Below, one piece after another: positions 17,197-25,968 of a stretch of 54,328 nucleotides of DNA. How positions within the stretch are numbered: position 1 is the stretch's first letter; each line of letters begins with the position of its first letter. The position numbers were made by a program, and so were the translations under genes. The notes below the pieces were generated by a model. The model was given only the letters and a program-made list of their open reading frames with translations. It ran no database searches and was not told the origin of the DNA. This stretch comes from JBKHJA01 sp046538375 (GTDB lineage: Bacteria; Acidobacteriota; Aminicenantia; Aminicenantales; Aminicenantaceae): contig JBKHJA010000003.1 in assembly GCA_046538375.1 (NCBI GenBank), positions 1-54,328 on the forward strand. Reading direction: 5' to 3'.

Positions 17197-17808
17197 ATGG
17201 CTTATAAAGTGATGGTGGCTCACAGCAGCCCGGTGATTCAGAAAGCAGCCCGGATGGCTTTCTCAAGTCCAGAATTTGAAATCTATGTTTTTGATGATGG
17301 GCAGGAAGTGCTCAATCAACTTGACAAGATCGATCCCCATGTCATCCTGCTGGGGCTTTCTCTTCCCCGCAGGGATGGTTATGAAATAAGTCGGTACCTG
17401 AAGGCTCAGGAACAGTTCAAAAAAACAGCTCTTTTTCTGCTGCAGGGAGTTTTCGAGCCTATGGACAGGAAAAAGAGCGCTGAACTCGAATATGATGATA
17501 TTATTCAACTCCCGTTCGATTCTCAAAGCTTGATCCATCTGGTAAAGACTCATGTCCAGAGAAAGAATGATCCTCAAACCCTTCCCGAAGAACCCACGCC
17601 AGGAGTTTTTTTTGATCCGGAACAGGAGGAAGAGCTTGAAGCCAGAATCAAGGCCGTAGTAAAAAAAGAAAGTTTGGAAGTGGAGAGGGAACTGGAAAAG
17701 AGAATCAAAACCCAGCTTCTGGCAGAGATGGAGTCCTTCATCATGGCCAAGCTGGAAGACATAAAAAAGAAACTAAAACTGAACAAAGAAAAGAAAAACG
17801 TGAACTAA
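17197..17808 (+). CDS. Degenerate receiver domain protein with coiled-coil tail
   Basis: A 203-residue protein with a response-regulator receiver fold at about 3-120, followed by a charged helical tail at 140-200 that looks like a coiled coil. Every catalytic position appears lost: the acidic pair is His-Ser (AHSS, 8-11), the phosphate-accepting Asp is Gly53 (ILLGLSLPRRDG), the Thr/Ser position is Gln83, and the usual Lys of KPF is Leu105 (LPF). It cannot be phosphorylated in the normal way and is more likely a scaffold. It sits between dnaE and valS; no kinase gene is near. Confidence 0.75.
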   Translation: MAYKVMVAHSSPVIQKAARMAFSSPEFEIYVFDDGQEVLNQLDKIDPHVILLGLSLPRRDGYEISRYLKAQEQFKKTALFLLQGVFEPMDRKKSAELEYDDIIQLPFDSQSLIHLVKTHVQRKNDPQTLPEEPTPGVFFDPEQEEELEARIKAVVKKESLEVERELEKRIKTQLLAEMESFIMAKLEDIKKKLKLNKEKKNVN

Positions 17809-17853
17809 ATTGGTAAAATAGGGATTCCTATTTATCAGATTGTGGAGTTCAGG

Positions 17854-20496
17854 ATGAAAAGACAACGTATTCTGGAAAAGGCCTATGATCCTAAACCGGT
17901 GGAGGGGAAGTGGTCCAAATTTTGGATTGATCAAGGGCTGTTTGTGGCTGAAGCGCCTTCGCCCAGAGAAAAATTTTCCATGGTTCTTCCCCCTCCTAAT
18001 GTGACAGGGTCCCTGCATATGGGACACGCCCTTTGCTTTACCCTCCCTGATATCATTGTTCGCTGGAGGCGGATGCAGGGATACAATGTTCTTTGGCTGC
18101 CAGGAACAGATCATGCCAGTATTGCTGTCCACAATGTGATGGAACAAAAGTTAGCACAGAGAGGACAGACCAGAGAGGAAATAGGAAGAGAGGAGTTTCT
18201 CAAAATGGCATGGGAATGGAAAGAAGAGTACGGAGGGATCATCACTCGTCAGTTGAAAAGGCTGGGAGCTTCACTGGATTGGACTAGAGAAAGGTTCACC
18301 ATGGATGAAAAATTTTCTCAAGCCGTCAGGAAAGTGTTTGTGGACCTTTACCATGAAGGGCTTATCTACAGAGATTATTATCTGGTTAATCGCTGTCCCC
18401 ACTGTGGAACAGTGCTTTCAGATATAGAGATTGAGCACAAAGAACGAAAAACCAGGCTTTATTACATAAAGTATCCCCTTTTGGACAGTAAAGAACACAT
18501 TGTGGTGGCCACCACCCGGCCCGAAACCATGTTAGGAGATACTGCAGTGGCTGTTCATCCCCATGATAAGCGGTACAAGAAGTTTCATGGGAAGAGATTT
18601 CTGCTGCCAATAGTGGAAAGAATTATCCCTGTTATCACAGACCAGAAGGTGGATATGGAATTTGGGACAGGGGCAGTGAAGGTGACTCCTGCCCATGATC
18701 CAGTGGATTTCCAGTTGGGGAAAGAGCATAATCTTCCGCAGGTGATTGTTATCGATGGCTCCGGTAAGATGACAGAAGAGGCGGGGGAAGAGTTCAAAGG
18801 TTTAGACAGGTTCGAGTGCCGCCAGAAAGTCCTCTCCCAGCTTGAAAAGAAGGGACTGCTGGTGAAAACAGAAGAGTACCAACATGCTGTGGGGCACTGT
18901 TACCGTTGTAAAACCATCATTGAGCCTTATCTTTCCTGGCAGTGGTTTGTTAAAATCAAGCCTTTGGCTGAAGAGGCCATCAAAGTGGTGGAAGAAGGGA
19001 AAATTCAGTTCGTGCCCCCTAATTGGGCTAAGACCTATTTCGAGTGGATGTACAATATCCACGACTGGTGCATTTCCCGTCAACTCTGGTGGGGGCACAG
19101 GATCCCTGCCTGGTATTGCCGGGATTGTTCTCAATTGATGGTGGCTATGGTAAAGCCAGAGAAATGCCAAAAATGCCAGAGCAGAAACCTCATCCAGGAC
19201 CAGGATGTTCTGGATACATGGTTTAGCTCTGCGCTGTGGCCTTTTGCCACCATGGGGTGGCCGGAGCAGACTGAAGATTTGAAAACTTTCTACCCCACTG
19301 ATCTGATGGCCACAGGATTTGATATCATCTTTTTCTGGGTGGCCCGGATGATCATGATGGGCCTCAAGTTTACGGGAGACATCCCCTTCCGTCATGTTTT
19401 CATCAACGGGCTGGTGAGGGATTTTAAAAGGAGAAAAATGAGTAAGTCAGAGGGGAATATTATCGATCCTCTGGAAATGATGGATAAATACGGCACAGAT
19501 GCCCTTAGGTTTACCCTGGCAGCTCTGGCCATTCCCGGCATGGATATTTCCCTTTCTGAGGAAAGAATGGCCGGCTATAGTGCCTTTGCCAACAAGATCT
19601 GGAATGCTTCCCGCTTTGTGCTGATGAACTTGGATGAGCAGCTCATGGAGATAAATGAGGAAGAAATGACTCTGGCTGACAGATGGATTCGAAGCAGATT
19701 GGCCAAAATCAGCCAACAGCTTAACCAGGCCTTGGAAGAATACAAGTTCTACGAGGCAGCAGACAGGATTTATCATTTTATCTGGCATGAATTCTGTGAC
19801 TGGTATATCGAGTTGGTGAAGCCTGCCCTGACAAAGGGAAATAAAACAAGCCAGGCTGTCCTGGTGGAAGGTTTAGACCAGATAATGAGACTGCTTCATC
19901 CTTTCATGCCCTTTATCACCGAAGAAATCTGGCAGCATCTTCCTTCCACTGGAAAGTCACTGGCCGGGGCTTCATTTCCTGTGGGCCAGGATGATCGCAT
20001 AGACGAGCAGGCAGAGAAGGCCATGAAGCGCCTTCAGGAAGTTATCGTGGGAGTAAGAACCATTAGGGCTGAAAACAGGATTACTCCTAAAAAGAAAATA
20101 GGGCTTTGGCTGAAAACAAAAAAGGAAGAGGATAGAAATCTCATCCAGGACTACCAGATATACGTCCAGAGTCTGGCCGGTGTTGGAGGTGTTCAGGTTT
20201 GGGATGAGTTTCCGACGGAAAAGAGGCTTTTGAAAGGCGTGGCCGGATTATGGGAAATTGCCATCCCTCTTAAAGAAGATATGTTCGATTTAGAGCAGGA
20301 GAAAAAGAGAGTGGAGAAGGAGCTGGCTAAGGCCGAGGAAGAAATCAGGAAAATAGAAAACAGAGTCCAGAATACACGGTTTCTCAAACAAGCTCCTCCA
20401 GCAGTCATCCGCAGGAACCAGGACAGATTGAATCACCTTCAGAGAAAAAAGGGAAAACTGCAGGAAAGCCTGGACCACATTCTCTCTCTTCAATAA
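17854..20496 (+). CDS. valS: Valyl-tRNA synthetase
   Basis: An 880-residue class I synthetase that charges tRNA-Val. It has the HIGH-type motif HMGH in PPPNVTGSLHMGHAL, the editing domain with ATTRPETMLGDTAVAVHP, zinc-type cysteine pairs (RCPHC, CRDC, CQKC), the KMSKS loop as RKMSKSEGN, and a C-terminal coiled-coil arm at about 815-880 that is typical of ValRS. The ATG at 17854 is preferred because TGGAG lies six bases upstream; a GTG at 17842 would add four residues. A tRNA-Val gene is also in the window at 32012. Confidence 0.95.
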   Translation: MKRQRILEKAYDPKPVEGKWSKFWIDQGLFVAEAPSPREKFSMVLPPPNVTGSLHMGHALCFTLPDIIVRWRRMQGYNVLWLPGTDHASIAVHNVMEQKLAQRGQTREEIGREEFLKMAWEWKEEYGGIITRQLKRLGASLDWTRERFTMDEKFSQAVRKVFVDLYHEGLIYRDYYLVNRCPHCGTVLSDIEIEHKERKTRLYYIKYPLLDSKEHIVVATTRPETMLGDTAVAVHPHDKRYKKFHGKRFLLPIVERIIPVITDQKVDMEFGTGAVKVTPAHDPVDFQLGKEHNLPQVIVIDGSGKMTEEAGEEFKGLDRFECRQKVLSQLEKKGLLVKTEEYQHAVGHCYRCKTIIEPYLSWQWFVKIKPLAEEAIKVVEEGKIQFVPPNWAKTYFEWMYNIHDWCISRQLWWGHRIPAWYCRDCSQLMVAMVKPEKCQKCQSRNLIQDQDVLDTWFSSALWPFATMGWPEQTEDLKTFYPTDLMATGFDIIFFWVARMIMMGLKFTGDIPFRHVFINGLVRDFKRRKMSKSEGNIIDPLEMMDKYGTDALRFTLAALAIPGMDISLSEERMAGYSAFANKIWNASRFVLMNLDEQLMEINEEEMTLADRWIRSRLAKISQQLNQALEEYKFYEAADRIYHFIWHEFCDWYIELVKPALTKGNKTSQAVLVEGLDQIMRLLHPFMPFITEEIWQHLPSTGKSLAGASFPVGQDDRIDEQAEKAMKRLQEVIVGVRTIRAENRITPKKKIGLWLKTKKEEDRNLIQDYQIYVQSLAGVGGVQVWDEFPTEKRLLKGVAGLWEIAIPLKEDMFDLEQEKKRVEKELAKAEEEIRKIENRVQNTRFLKQAPPAVIRRNQDRLNHLQRKKGKLQESLDHILSLQ

Positions 20497-20539
20497 AAGA
20501 AGCGAAGGGATATTCTTTTCATTTTTTCTGGGTAAAGTG

Positions 20540-21286
20540 ATGGAGATCGGGAAAAAAATTCGATGGGTACGGAGCTGTCTTTCTACCAATGATCTGGCCA
20601 AAAAAATGGCCAGGACAGGCGAAGAAGAAGGAACGGTGGTGGTGGCAGAGGAGCAGACTGAAGGAAGAGGAACGCGGGGAAGAAAGTGGTACTCACCAAA
20701 AAACAAAGGACTTTACACTTCAGTGATTCTCCGCCCTCCCACCCCTTCTGTATCGCTTCTTCCTGTAGTGGGGGGTTTGGCAGTGAAGGACGCGGTTTTC
20801 CATGCCCTGGGAGTGAGGCTCTGTTTAAAATGGCCAAACGACCTGATCGGGGAAGGCAGGAAGGTGGGGGGAATCCTGTGTGAGAGTGGATTTTTAGGAA
20901 ATCGCCTCCATTATGTTATCATGGGCATAGGACTGAACCTCAGTCATGAAAAAAAGGATTTTCCTCCAGAAATTCGCGGTCAGGCCATTTCTTTAAAGCT
21001 TATAAAGAAAGAGCCTATAAGGATGGATGAAATTCTTCCCAGCCTGTGGACTTCCCTGGAGCACTGGTACAGTCTTTTTCTAAAAGGAGAAGAAAAGAAA
21101 GTCATCAAGGCTTTCCAGGCCGGCTCAGTCCTGCCTCTGCACAGAAGAATAACTGTGCTTACCGACCAAGGGATATTTCGAGGTGTATTTCAAGGGATCG
21201 ACACTTCGGGGAATCTGATCCTGGAGGAAAACGGGAAGAAATTAAAGTTCTTTTCTGCTCAGATAGAAACCATCGAAAGTGCGTAA
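20540..21286 (+). CDS. birA: Biotin--[acetyl-CoA-carboxylase] ligase
   Basis: A 248-residue ligase that activates biotin and attaches it to biotin-dependent carboxylases. The catalytic signature appears as EGRGTRGRKWYSP, and the KWPNDL motif follows at about residue 97. A short C-terminal SH3-like domain ends the chain. The N-terminal helix-turn-helix of E. coli BirA is absent, so this is a ligase without a repressor role. A GTG at 20537 directly before the ATG is an alternative start. Confidence 0.92.
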   Translation: MEIGKKIRWVRSCLSTNDLAKKMARTGEEEGTVVVAEEQTEGRGTRGRKWYSPKNKGLYTSVILRPPTPSVSLLPVVGGLAVKDAVFHALGVRLCLKWPNDLIGEGRKVGGILCESGFLGNRLHYVIMGIGLNLSHEKKDFPPEIRGQAISLKLIKKEPIRMDEILPSLWTSLEHWYSLFLKGEEKKVIKAFQAGSVLPLHRRITVLTDQGIFRGVFQGIDTSGNLILEENGKKLKFFSAQIETIESA

Positions 21287-21298
21287 AGGAGGGAGGGG

Positions 21299-22087
21299 AT
21301 GCTTTTAGCTGCGGATATAGGAAATACCAATATCGTTATCGGTATTTTTAGAGGCCGGAGTTTGATCAAGAGCTGGAAGATCAGAACGGAAAGAGAAAAA
21401 ACATGCGATGAATACGGAATCACCCTGTTGAACCTCTTTTCCTCAGCAGATTTAAAAAAACAAGAAATAAGATCTGTTATTTTCTCCAGCGTGGTTCCCC
21501 CGCTGACACCCGTTTTTCAACAGCTGTCCAGGGATCTGTTTGGAGTGAAGGCATTGGTGGTGGGCCCGGGATTGAAGACCGGAATGCCCATCCTCTACGA
21601 GAATCCTCTGGAAGTGGGTGCAGATCGGGTGGTGGCAGCAGTGGCTGCCTTTGCCAAATACGGAGGACCAGCCATCGTGGTTGATTTTGGAACAGCCACC
21701 ACCTTTGATGCTGTTTCGGAAAAAGGAGAATATTTGGGAGGAGCTATTGCTCCGGGAATTCAGATTGCAGCGGAGGCGCTTTATCTCAAGACAGCGAAAC
21801 TGCCTCGTATTGAGATAAGAAAGCCCCAGAAAGCCATCGGCCGAACCACAGTGAGCAGCATGCAGTCGGGTCTTTATTATGGTTATATTGGTCTTATTTC
21901 TCGTATCATAGAAGAGATGAGGAAGGAACTGGGAGAGAAGACCAAGGTCATCTCTACGGGAGGATTCGCAGCCGTGATCAGCCGGGATATTCAGTCTATT
22001 CAATTTGGTGAGCCCTATCTTGTGCTGGAAGGCCTCAGGATCATTTTTGACAGGAACCGGGAACAAGAAACTTCACAAGCGAGGTGA
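21299..22087 (+). CDS. coaX: Type III pantothenate kinase
   Basis: A 262-residue CoaX, the first enzyme of coenzyme A synthesis. Family motifs are present: the phosphate loop DIGNTNIVIG at the N-terminus, the NPLEVGADRVV segment near residue 102, and VVDFGTATTFDAV near residue 126. GGAIAPGIQ follows. A GGAGGG site precedes the ATG, 12 bases after birA. The birA-coaX pair is common in bacteria. A short inverted repeat (AGTGAAT with ATTCACT) follows the stop codon. Confidence 0.95.
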   Translation: MLLAADIGNTNIVIGIFRGRSLIKSWKIRTEREKTCDEYGITLLNLFSSADLKKQEIRSVIFSSVVPPLTPVFQQLSRDLFGVKALVVGPGLKTGMPILYENPLEVGADRVVAAVAAFAKYGGPAIVVDFGTATTFDAVSEKGEYLGGAIAPGIQIAAEALYLKTAKLPRIEIRKPQKAIGRTTVSSMQSGLYYGYIGLISRIIEEMRKELGEKTKVISTGGFAAVISRDIQSIQFGEPYLVLEGLRIIFDRNREQETSQAR

Positions 22088-22155
22088 GTGAATATCTTTG
22101 CCCTGGATTCACTTGCTGCTCCAGAGTGAAATCAGTCAGTAAAGCTAGGGAATAA

Positions 22156-22800
22156 GTGGACGAAAAAAAAATCGGAAAAAGAAATCGGTATTTTCAGACT
22201 GTTACCCGACATTTTATCAAACAGAGGGGAACGCCTTTTTTTCTTTCATCTCAGGAGCTTGATCTCATAGACCGTTGGGAAAAAAAGGGCATTCCCCTGC
22301 GAGTGGTCTTGGAGGGGATAAAACGATCGTTTGAAGATTCCAGAACCAAAAGGAGAAAAAGGGAAAAAATCTTTTCTCTTTTGTACTGCGATTTTCAGGT
22401 GTTAAAAGCTTTTGGGCAGTACAAAGAAAGAAGAGTGGGGAAAAGAGGCTTGATTTTCGAAGGAGAGGAAAAAAGGAAGAAAGCGAGGGCAGAAGTGGTG
22501 AGATTTTTAAGGAGACTTCCCTCTCCAGTAGGCTTTCTTGGAGACCTCTATTCTGAAGCCCAAGAGATGCTTTCCAAAAGGGAATGGGAAGAGGAAGAGT
22601 TAGAACAGCTGGAAGAGAGGATTGAGGAGCTTCTGTGGGAAGACGCTCCGCAGGAAATGAAAGAAAAAGTCAGAAAAGAAGTGATGAAGGAATATGAATA
22701 CCGGGATGAATATGAATTGGATTCCATGTTAAAGATAAGACTGGTGAAGTTTATGAGAGAGAGATACAAAATTCCCCATATTTCTCTGTTTTATTATTGA
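22156..22800 (+). CDS. Conserved-looking protein of unknown function
   Basis: A 214-residue soluble, very lysine- and glutamate-rich protein starting with GTG. Residues 25-55 (FFLSSQELDLIDRWEKKGIP, then LRVVLEGI) resemble a motif I associate with uncharacterised proteins of Acidobacteria and Deltaproteobacteria, though I cannot check this here. The middle (140-175) is a highly acidic helical stretch. Its stop overlaps the possible TTG start of rnr by four bases, so it is probably expressed with RNase R and may take part in RNA metabolism. No function is assigned. Confidence 0.6.
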   Translation: MDEKKIGKRNRYFQTVTRHFIKQRGTPFFLSSQELDLIDRWEKKGIPLRVVLEGIKRSFEDSRTKRRKREKIFSLLYCDFQVLKAFGQYKERRVGKRGLIFEGEEKRKKARAEVVRFLRRLPSPVGFLGDLYSEAQEMLSKREWEEEELEQLEERIEELLWEDAPQEMKEKVRKEVMKEYEYRDEYELDSMLKIRLVKFMRERYKIPHISLFYY

Positions 22801-24878
22801 GTCAAAGGATGGTTGACCGCATCATTTCTCTGTTGAAGAGGAAAAAAGGGGGGATGAGTTTTCAAAAATTAGCCAGTCAACTTCGTCTGTCTCCTCCACA
22901 AAAACAACGGTTAAAGAAGACCCTGCGGGAATTGGAGAGCCAGGGGATTGTTTTCAGGGTAAAACGCAGGTATTTTGTTCCCGCCTCTCCTCATCTGATA
23001 ACAGGGAGATTTATCCGTTCCCGGAAAGAATACGGATTTGTGGCTGTCCAGAAGAAACCGGGGGAGGACATTTTTATTCCCCCCGGCCGTTCCGGAGGAG
23101 CCATGCACGGGGATACGGTGGAAGTTCTTTATAAGAGGAGGGGTAAAAAAGGGAAGCCGGAGGGAAGGATTCTGCGGGTCCTGGAAAAAGGAAAAGAGAG
23201 GGTGATCGGCCAGTACCGGGAATACGGAGGGCAGCCCTATTTTCTCCCCCTGGATGCTCCCTTTTCTGAGGAACTGCCGGTGGTGGTGAGCAGGGAATTT
23301 TCCCCTGTTCCAGGCATGTTGGTGGAGGTGGAGAGAAAGACCATGGGTTTGACAGATATTCTGGGAATGCCGGATGAACCAGGGGTGGATACAGAAGCGG
23401 TCATGCGCAAATATGGATTACGGTCATCCTTTTCCCCTCAGTCACTCCAAGAAGCCCAGAGTATTCCTTTTCCTGTTTCCGAGCAGGCCAAAGAGGGAAG
23501 AGTGGATCATAGAAGTTGGCTCACTGTGACTATTGACGGCGAGGAGGCTCAGGATTTTGACGATGCGGTGAGTGTGAGGAAGCTCGGAAACGGCGGATTT
23601 TTGCTGGGAGTTCATATTGCTGATGTTTCCCATTATGTCCAGCCCGGAACCCACCTTGATGAGGAGGCTTTGGAGCGAGGGACCAGTGTTTACTTTCCAG
23701 ATCGGACGCTGGCCATGCTGCCCGAGAGGCTGTCTAATAAACTGTGCAGCCTAAGACCGGCGGAGGACAAGCTTGCTTTTTCAGTGATCCTGAAAATAGA
23801 CCCTGAAGGAAATGTGGTGGACAGAGTATTCCAGCCCTCTTTGATCAGGACCGAAGCAAGGATGACCTACCGGTCTGTTTATAAAATTTTTTTAGGGGAG
23901 GAAGAAGAGAGAGCCAGATTTTCAAAACTTGTCCCGGATTTGATGATAATGAGAGATCTGGCACGGCTTTTGAAAAGGAAAAGAAAGGAGGAGGGAAGCC
24001 TGGATTTCGACATCACGGAGCCGGAGCTCATCTACAGAGAGGGAAATATCGTTTCTGTTCTCCCCTTGCAGCGGAACGAGGCTCATCAGGTTATTGAAGA
24101 GTTCATGGTCGCTTCCAATGAGGCGGTAGCTTCCTATCTTGCTGAGAAAAGAGTCCCCCTTCTTTACAGGATCCATCCCCAACCAAGAGAAAGGGATTTG
24201 GCGAAGCTTCGCAAAATATTGCCTCACTTCGGCGTTTATCTGCCCGAAAAGAAAAAGATAGAATCCAAAGATATCCAGCATGCGGTGGAACAGGCTGAAG
24301 GCAAACCTTATGAAAAGTTTGTTAACCTTCAGATTCTCAAAAGCCTCAGCCTGGCTGTCTATTCGGAGGAGAATAAAGGTCATTTCGGTCTGGCCAAAAA
24401 GATATACACTCATTTCACCTCTCCCATCCGGCGCTATCCTGATTTGGTGGTTCACCGCATCCTGAAACAGGTCCTGAAACAGGAAAAGCCACCATGGTCC
24501 TCTCTTTCTTCTGTAGCCCACCGATGTTCTGAACAGGAGCAGAGGGCAGATGAGGCAGAAAGGGAGCTTTTGGAATGGAAAATCTATCAGTTTCTCAAAC
24601 AAAAGCTGGGAGAGGAGATGGAAGGCACGGTCATTGATATTTCTAAGGCAGGTTTGGAGGTGGAGTTGGATGATTATTTAGTGAGCGGAACAGTCTTTTT
24701 TTCTGATTTGGCAGATGATCATTATGTGAAGAGGTCAGAAAAGACTGTGGTGGGAAGAAGAACGGGAAGGAAATTGGAAATGGGAGACAGGATAAAAGGG
24801 ATTTTGGCTTCAGTTGATCCTGTCTTCAGGAGATTGACCCTGACTTTGACTTCGCATAAGGGAGGAAGACGCAGGTGA
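22797..24878 (+). CDS. rnr: Ribonuclease R
   Basis: A 693-residue 3'-5' exoribonuclease of the RNB family that degrades structured RNA. It has an N-terminal winged-helix part (about 1-60), cold-shock OB folds, the RNB catalytic core with the metal-binding DAxDFDD-like motif (EEAQDFDDAVSV near residue 250), HFTSPIRRYPDL near residue 540, and a C-terminal S1 domain from about 610. The start is uncertain: a TTG at 22797 overlaps the preceding stop, while an ATG lies at 22809. Neither has a good ribosome binding site. Confidence 0.93.
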   Translation: MSQRMVDRIISLLKRKKGGMSFQKLASQLRLSPPQKQRLKKTLRELESQGIVFRVKRRYFVPASPHLITGRFIRSRKEYGFVAVQKKPGEDIFIPPGRSGGAMHGDTVEVLYKRRGKKGKPEGRILRVLEKGKERVIGQYREYGGQPYFLPLDAPFSEELPVVVSREFSPVPGMLVEVERKTMGLTDILGMPDEPGVDTEAVMRKYGLRSSFSPQSLQEAQSIPFPVSEQAKEGRVDHRSWLTVTIDGEEAQDFDDAVSVRKLGNGGFLLGVHIADVSHYVQPGTHLDEEALERGTSVYFPDRTLAMLPERLSNKLCSLRPAEDKLAFSVILKIDPEGNVVDRVFQPSLIRTEARMTYRSVYKIFLGEEEERARFSKLVPDLMIMRDLARLLKRKRKEEGSLDFDITEPELIYREGNIVSVLPLQRNEAHQVIEEFMVASNEAVASYLAEKRVPLLYRIHPQPRERDLAKLRKILPHFGVYLPEKKKIESKDIQHAVEQAEGKPYEKFVNLQILKSLSLAVYSEENKGHFGLAKKIYTHFTSPIRRYPDLVVHRILKQVLKQEKPPWSSLSSVAHRCSEQEQRADEAERELLEWKIYQFLKQKLGEEMEGTVIDISKAGLEVELDDYLVSGTVFFSDLADDHYVKRSEKTVVGRRTGRKLEMGDRIKGILASVDPVFRRLTLTLTSHKGGRRR

Positions 24879-25960
24879 TGACTTCCTGTTTCGACGCTGT
24901 GGTTGACTTCTCTCCTCAGCAGGAGAAAAAGTCATTCCAGGCCTTGATGGTGGTCAAAAATACAAGGATGCCTTGTTCTCTTTCTTTTTATCCTCAGGTT
25001 CAAAAGGGAAACCAGCCTGACTTTTTTATCCGTGTCCATACCCGCAATCTTCTGAACTTAAAATGGGATGATAGATTCGAAGTCAGAAAGTCCAGAAAGA
25101 ATGAATCCATGGGGCAAGGGAGAGTGCTTAATCCCGATTCAGGAAAAGTCACACCTAAGAAAATCAATAAAAGAATAGCTTATCTCCAGAAACTCAACGG
25201 AAATGAGAAAGAGATGCTGCTGGCCCTTCTCCAGCATACGGGGACAAGAGGGTTAAAAGAAAGAGAGATAGCCGAATTTTCTCCTTTGAGCAAACAGAAA
25301 GCCCTCCGTCTCAGCCAGGAGCTGGAGCAGGAGGGAAGAGTGAGAATTCTCTCTTTTTCTCCTCTTTTTCTTCTTTCCAGAGAAAGCCTTGATTTCCTGG
25401 GTGAGAAAATTCTTGCCGGCCTTTCCCGTTTTCATGAGAAACATCCTGGGGAAGAAGGGATGGCTTTGGAAAGGATAAAAAGAGGATTCAGATTGGACCA
25501 TAAGATTCTCTCTCTCGCCATTAACCGTCTGCTCAGGGAGGATAAAATTAAGAAAGTCCATGGAAGGATATCTCTGGGTGGTTTCAGAAGGGATCTGTTT
25601 CCTGAAGAGGAAAAAATTTTGCAGAAACTGGAAATGATGTGCTACCAGGGAGAATTCCGTTCTGTTTCATTTGACCAGTTGTGCCAGAAGTTTCATCTTT
25701 CCCCTCAGAGATTGGACATGCTGCTTTCTTTTTTAATGGAGAGAAGGAAAATAGTCCAGGGAAAAAATGGTTTTATTATTCATTCCCGATGGTTGGATGA
25801 AATCATTTCCAGGATCCGCTCAACCGGGAAAAAAGAAATCTCTGTTTCCGATTTTAAAAAAATGACTGGCCTCAGCCGTAAATATGCGATTCCTCTGCTG
25901 GAATTGTTGGATCAGATGGGAGTGACCCGCAGAAGAGGGGCGGGGAGGGAAATTTTATGA
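24875..25960 (+). CDS. SelB-like C-terminal protein lacking the GTPase domain
   Basis: A 361-residue protein that looks like the back half of the selenocysteine elongation factor SelB. Residues 5-88 resemble a degenerate SelB domain III ending in DRFEVRKSRKNESMGQGRVL and NP, which recalls the family's DRF...GGG.VLDP. Residues 100-361 look like a series of winged helices, and the end (KKMTGLSRKYAIPLLELLDQ then MGVTRR) is very close to the SelB C-terminus that binds the SECIS hairpin. No EF-Tu-like GTPase precedes it; rnr lies immediately upstream and overlaps by four bases. A GGAGGAAG site supports an intact start at 24875 or 24878. Confidence 0.75.
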   Translation: MMTSCFDAVVDFSPQQEKKSFQALMVVKNTRMPCSLSFYPQVQKGNQPDFFIRVHTRNLLNLKWDDRFEVRKSRKNESMGQGRVLNPDSGKVTPKKINKRIAYLQKLNGNEKEMLLALLQHTGTRGLKEREIAEFSPLSKQKALRLSQELEQEGRVRILSFSPLFLLSRESLDFLGEKILAGLSRFHEKHPGEEGMALERIKRGFRLDHKILSLAINRLLREDKIKKVHGRISLGGFRRDLFPEEEKILQKLEMMCYQGEFRSVSFDQLCQKFHLSPQRLDMLLSFLMERRKIVQGKNGFIIHSRWLDEIISRIRSTGKKEISVSDFKKMTGLSRKYAIPLLELLDQMGVTRRRGAGREIL

Positions 25961-25968
25961 GGATTTTA

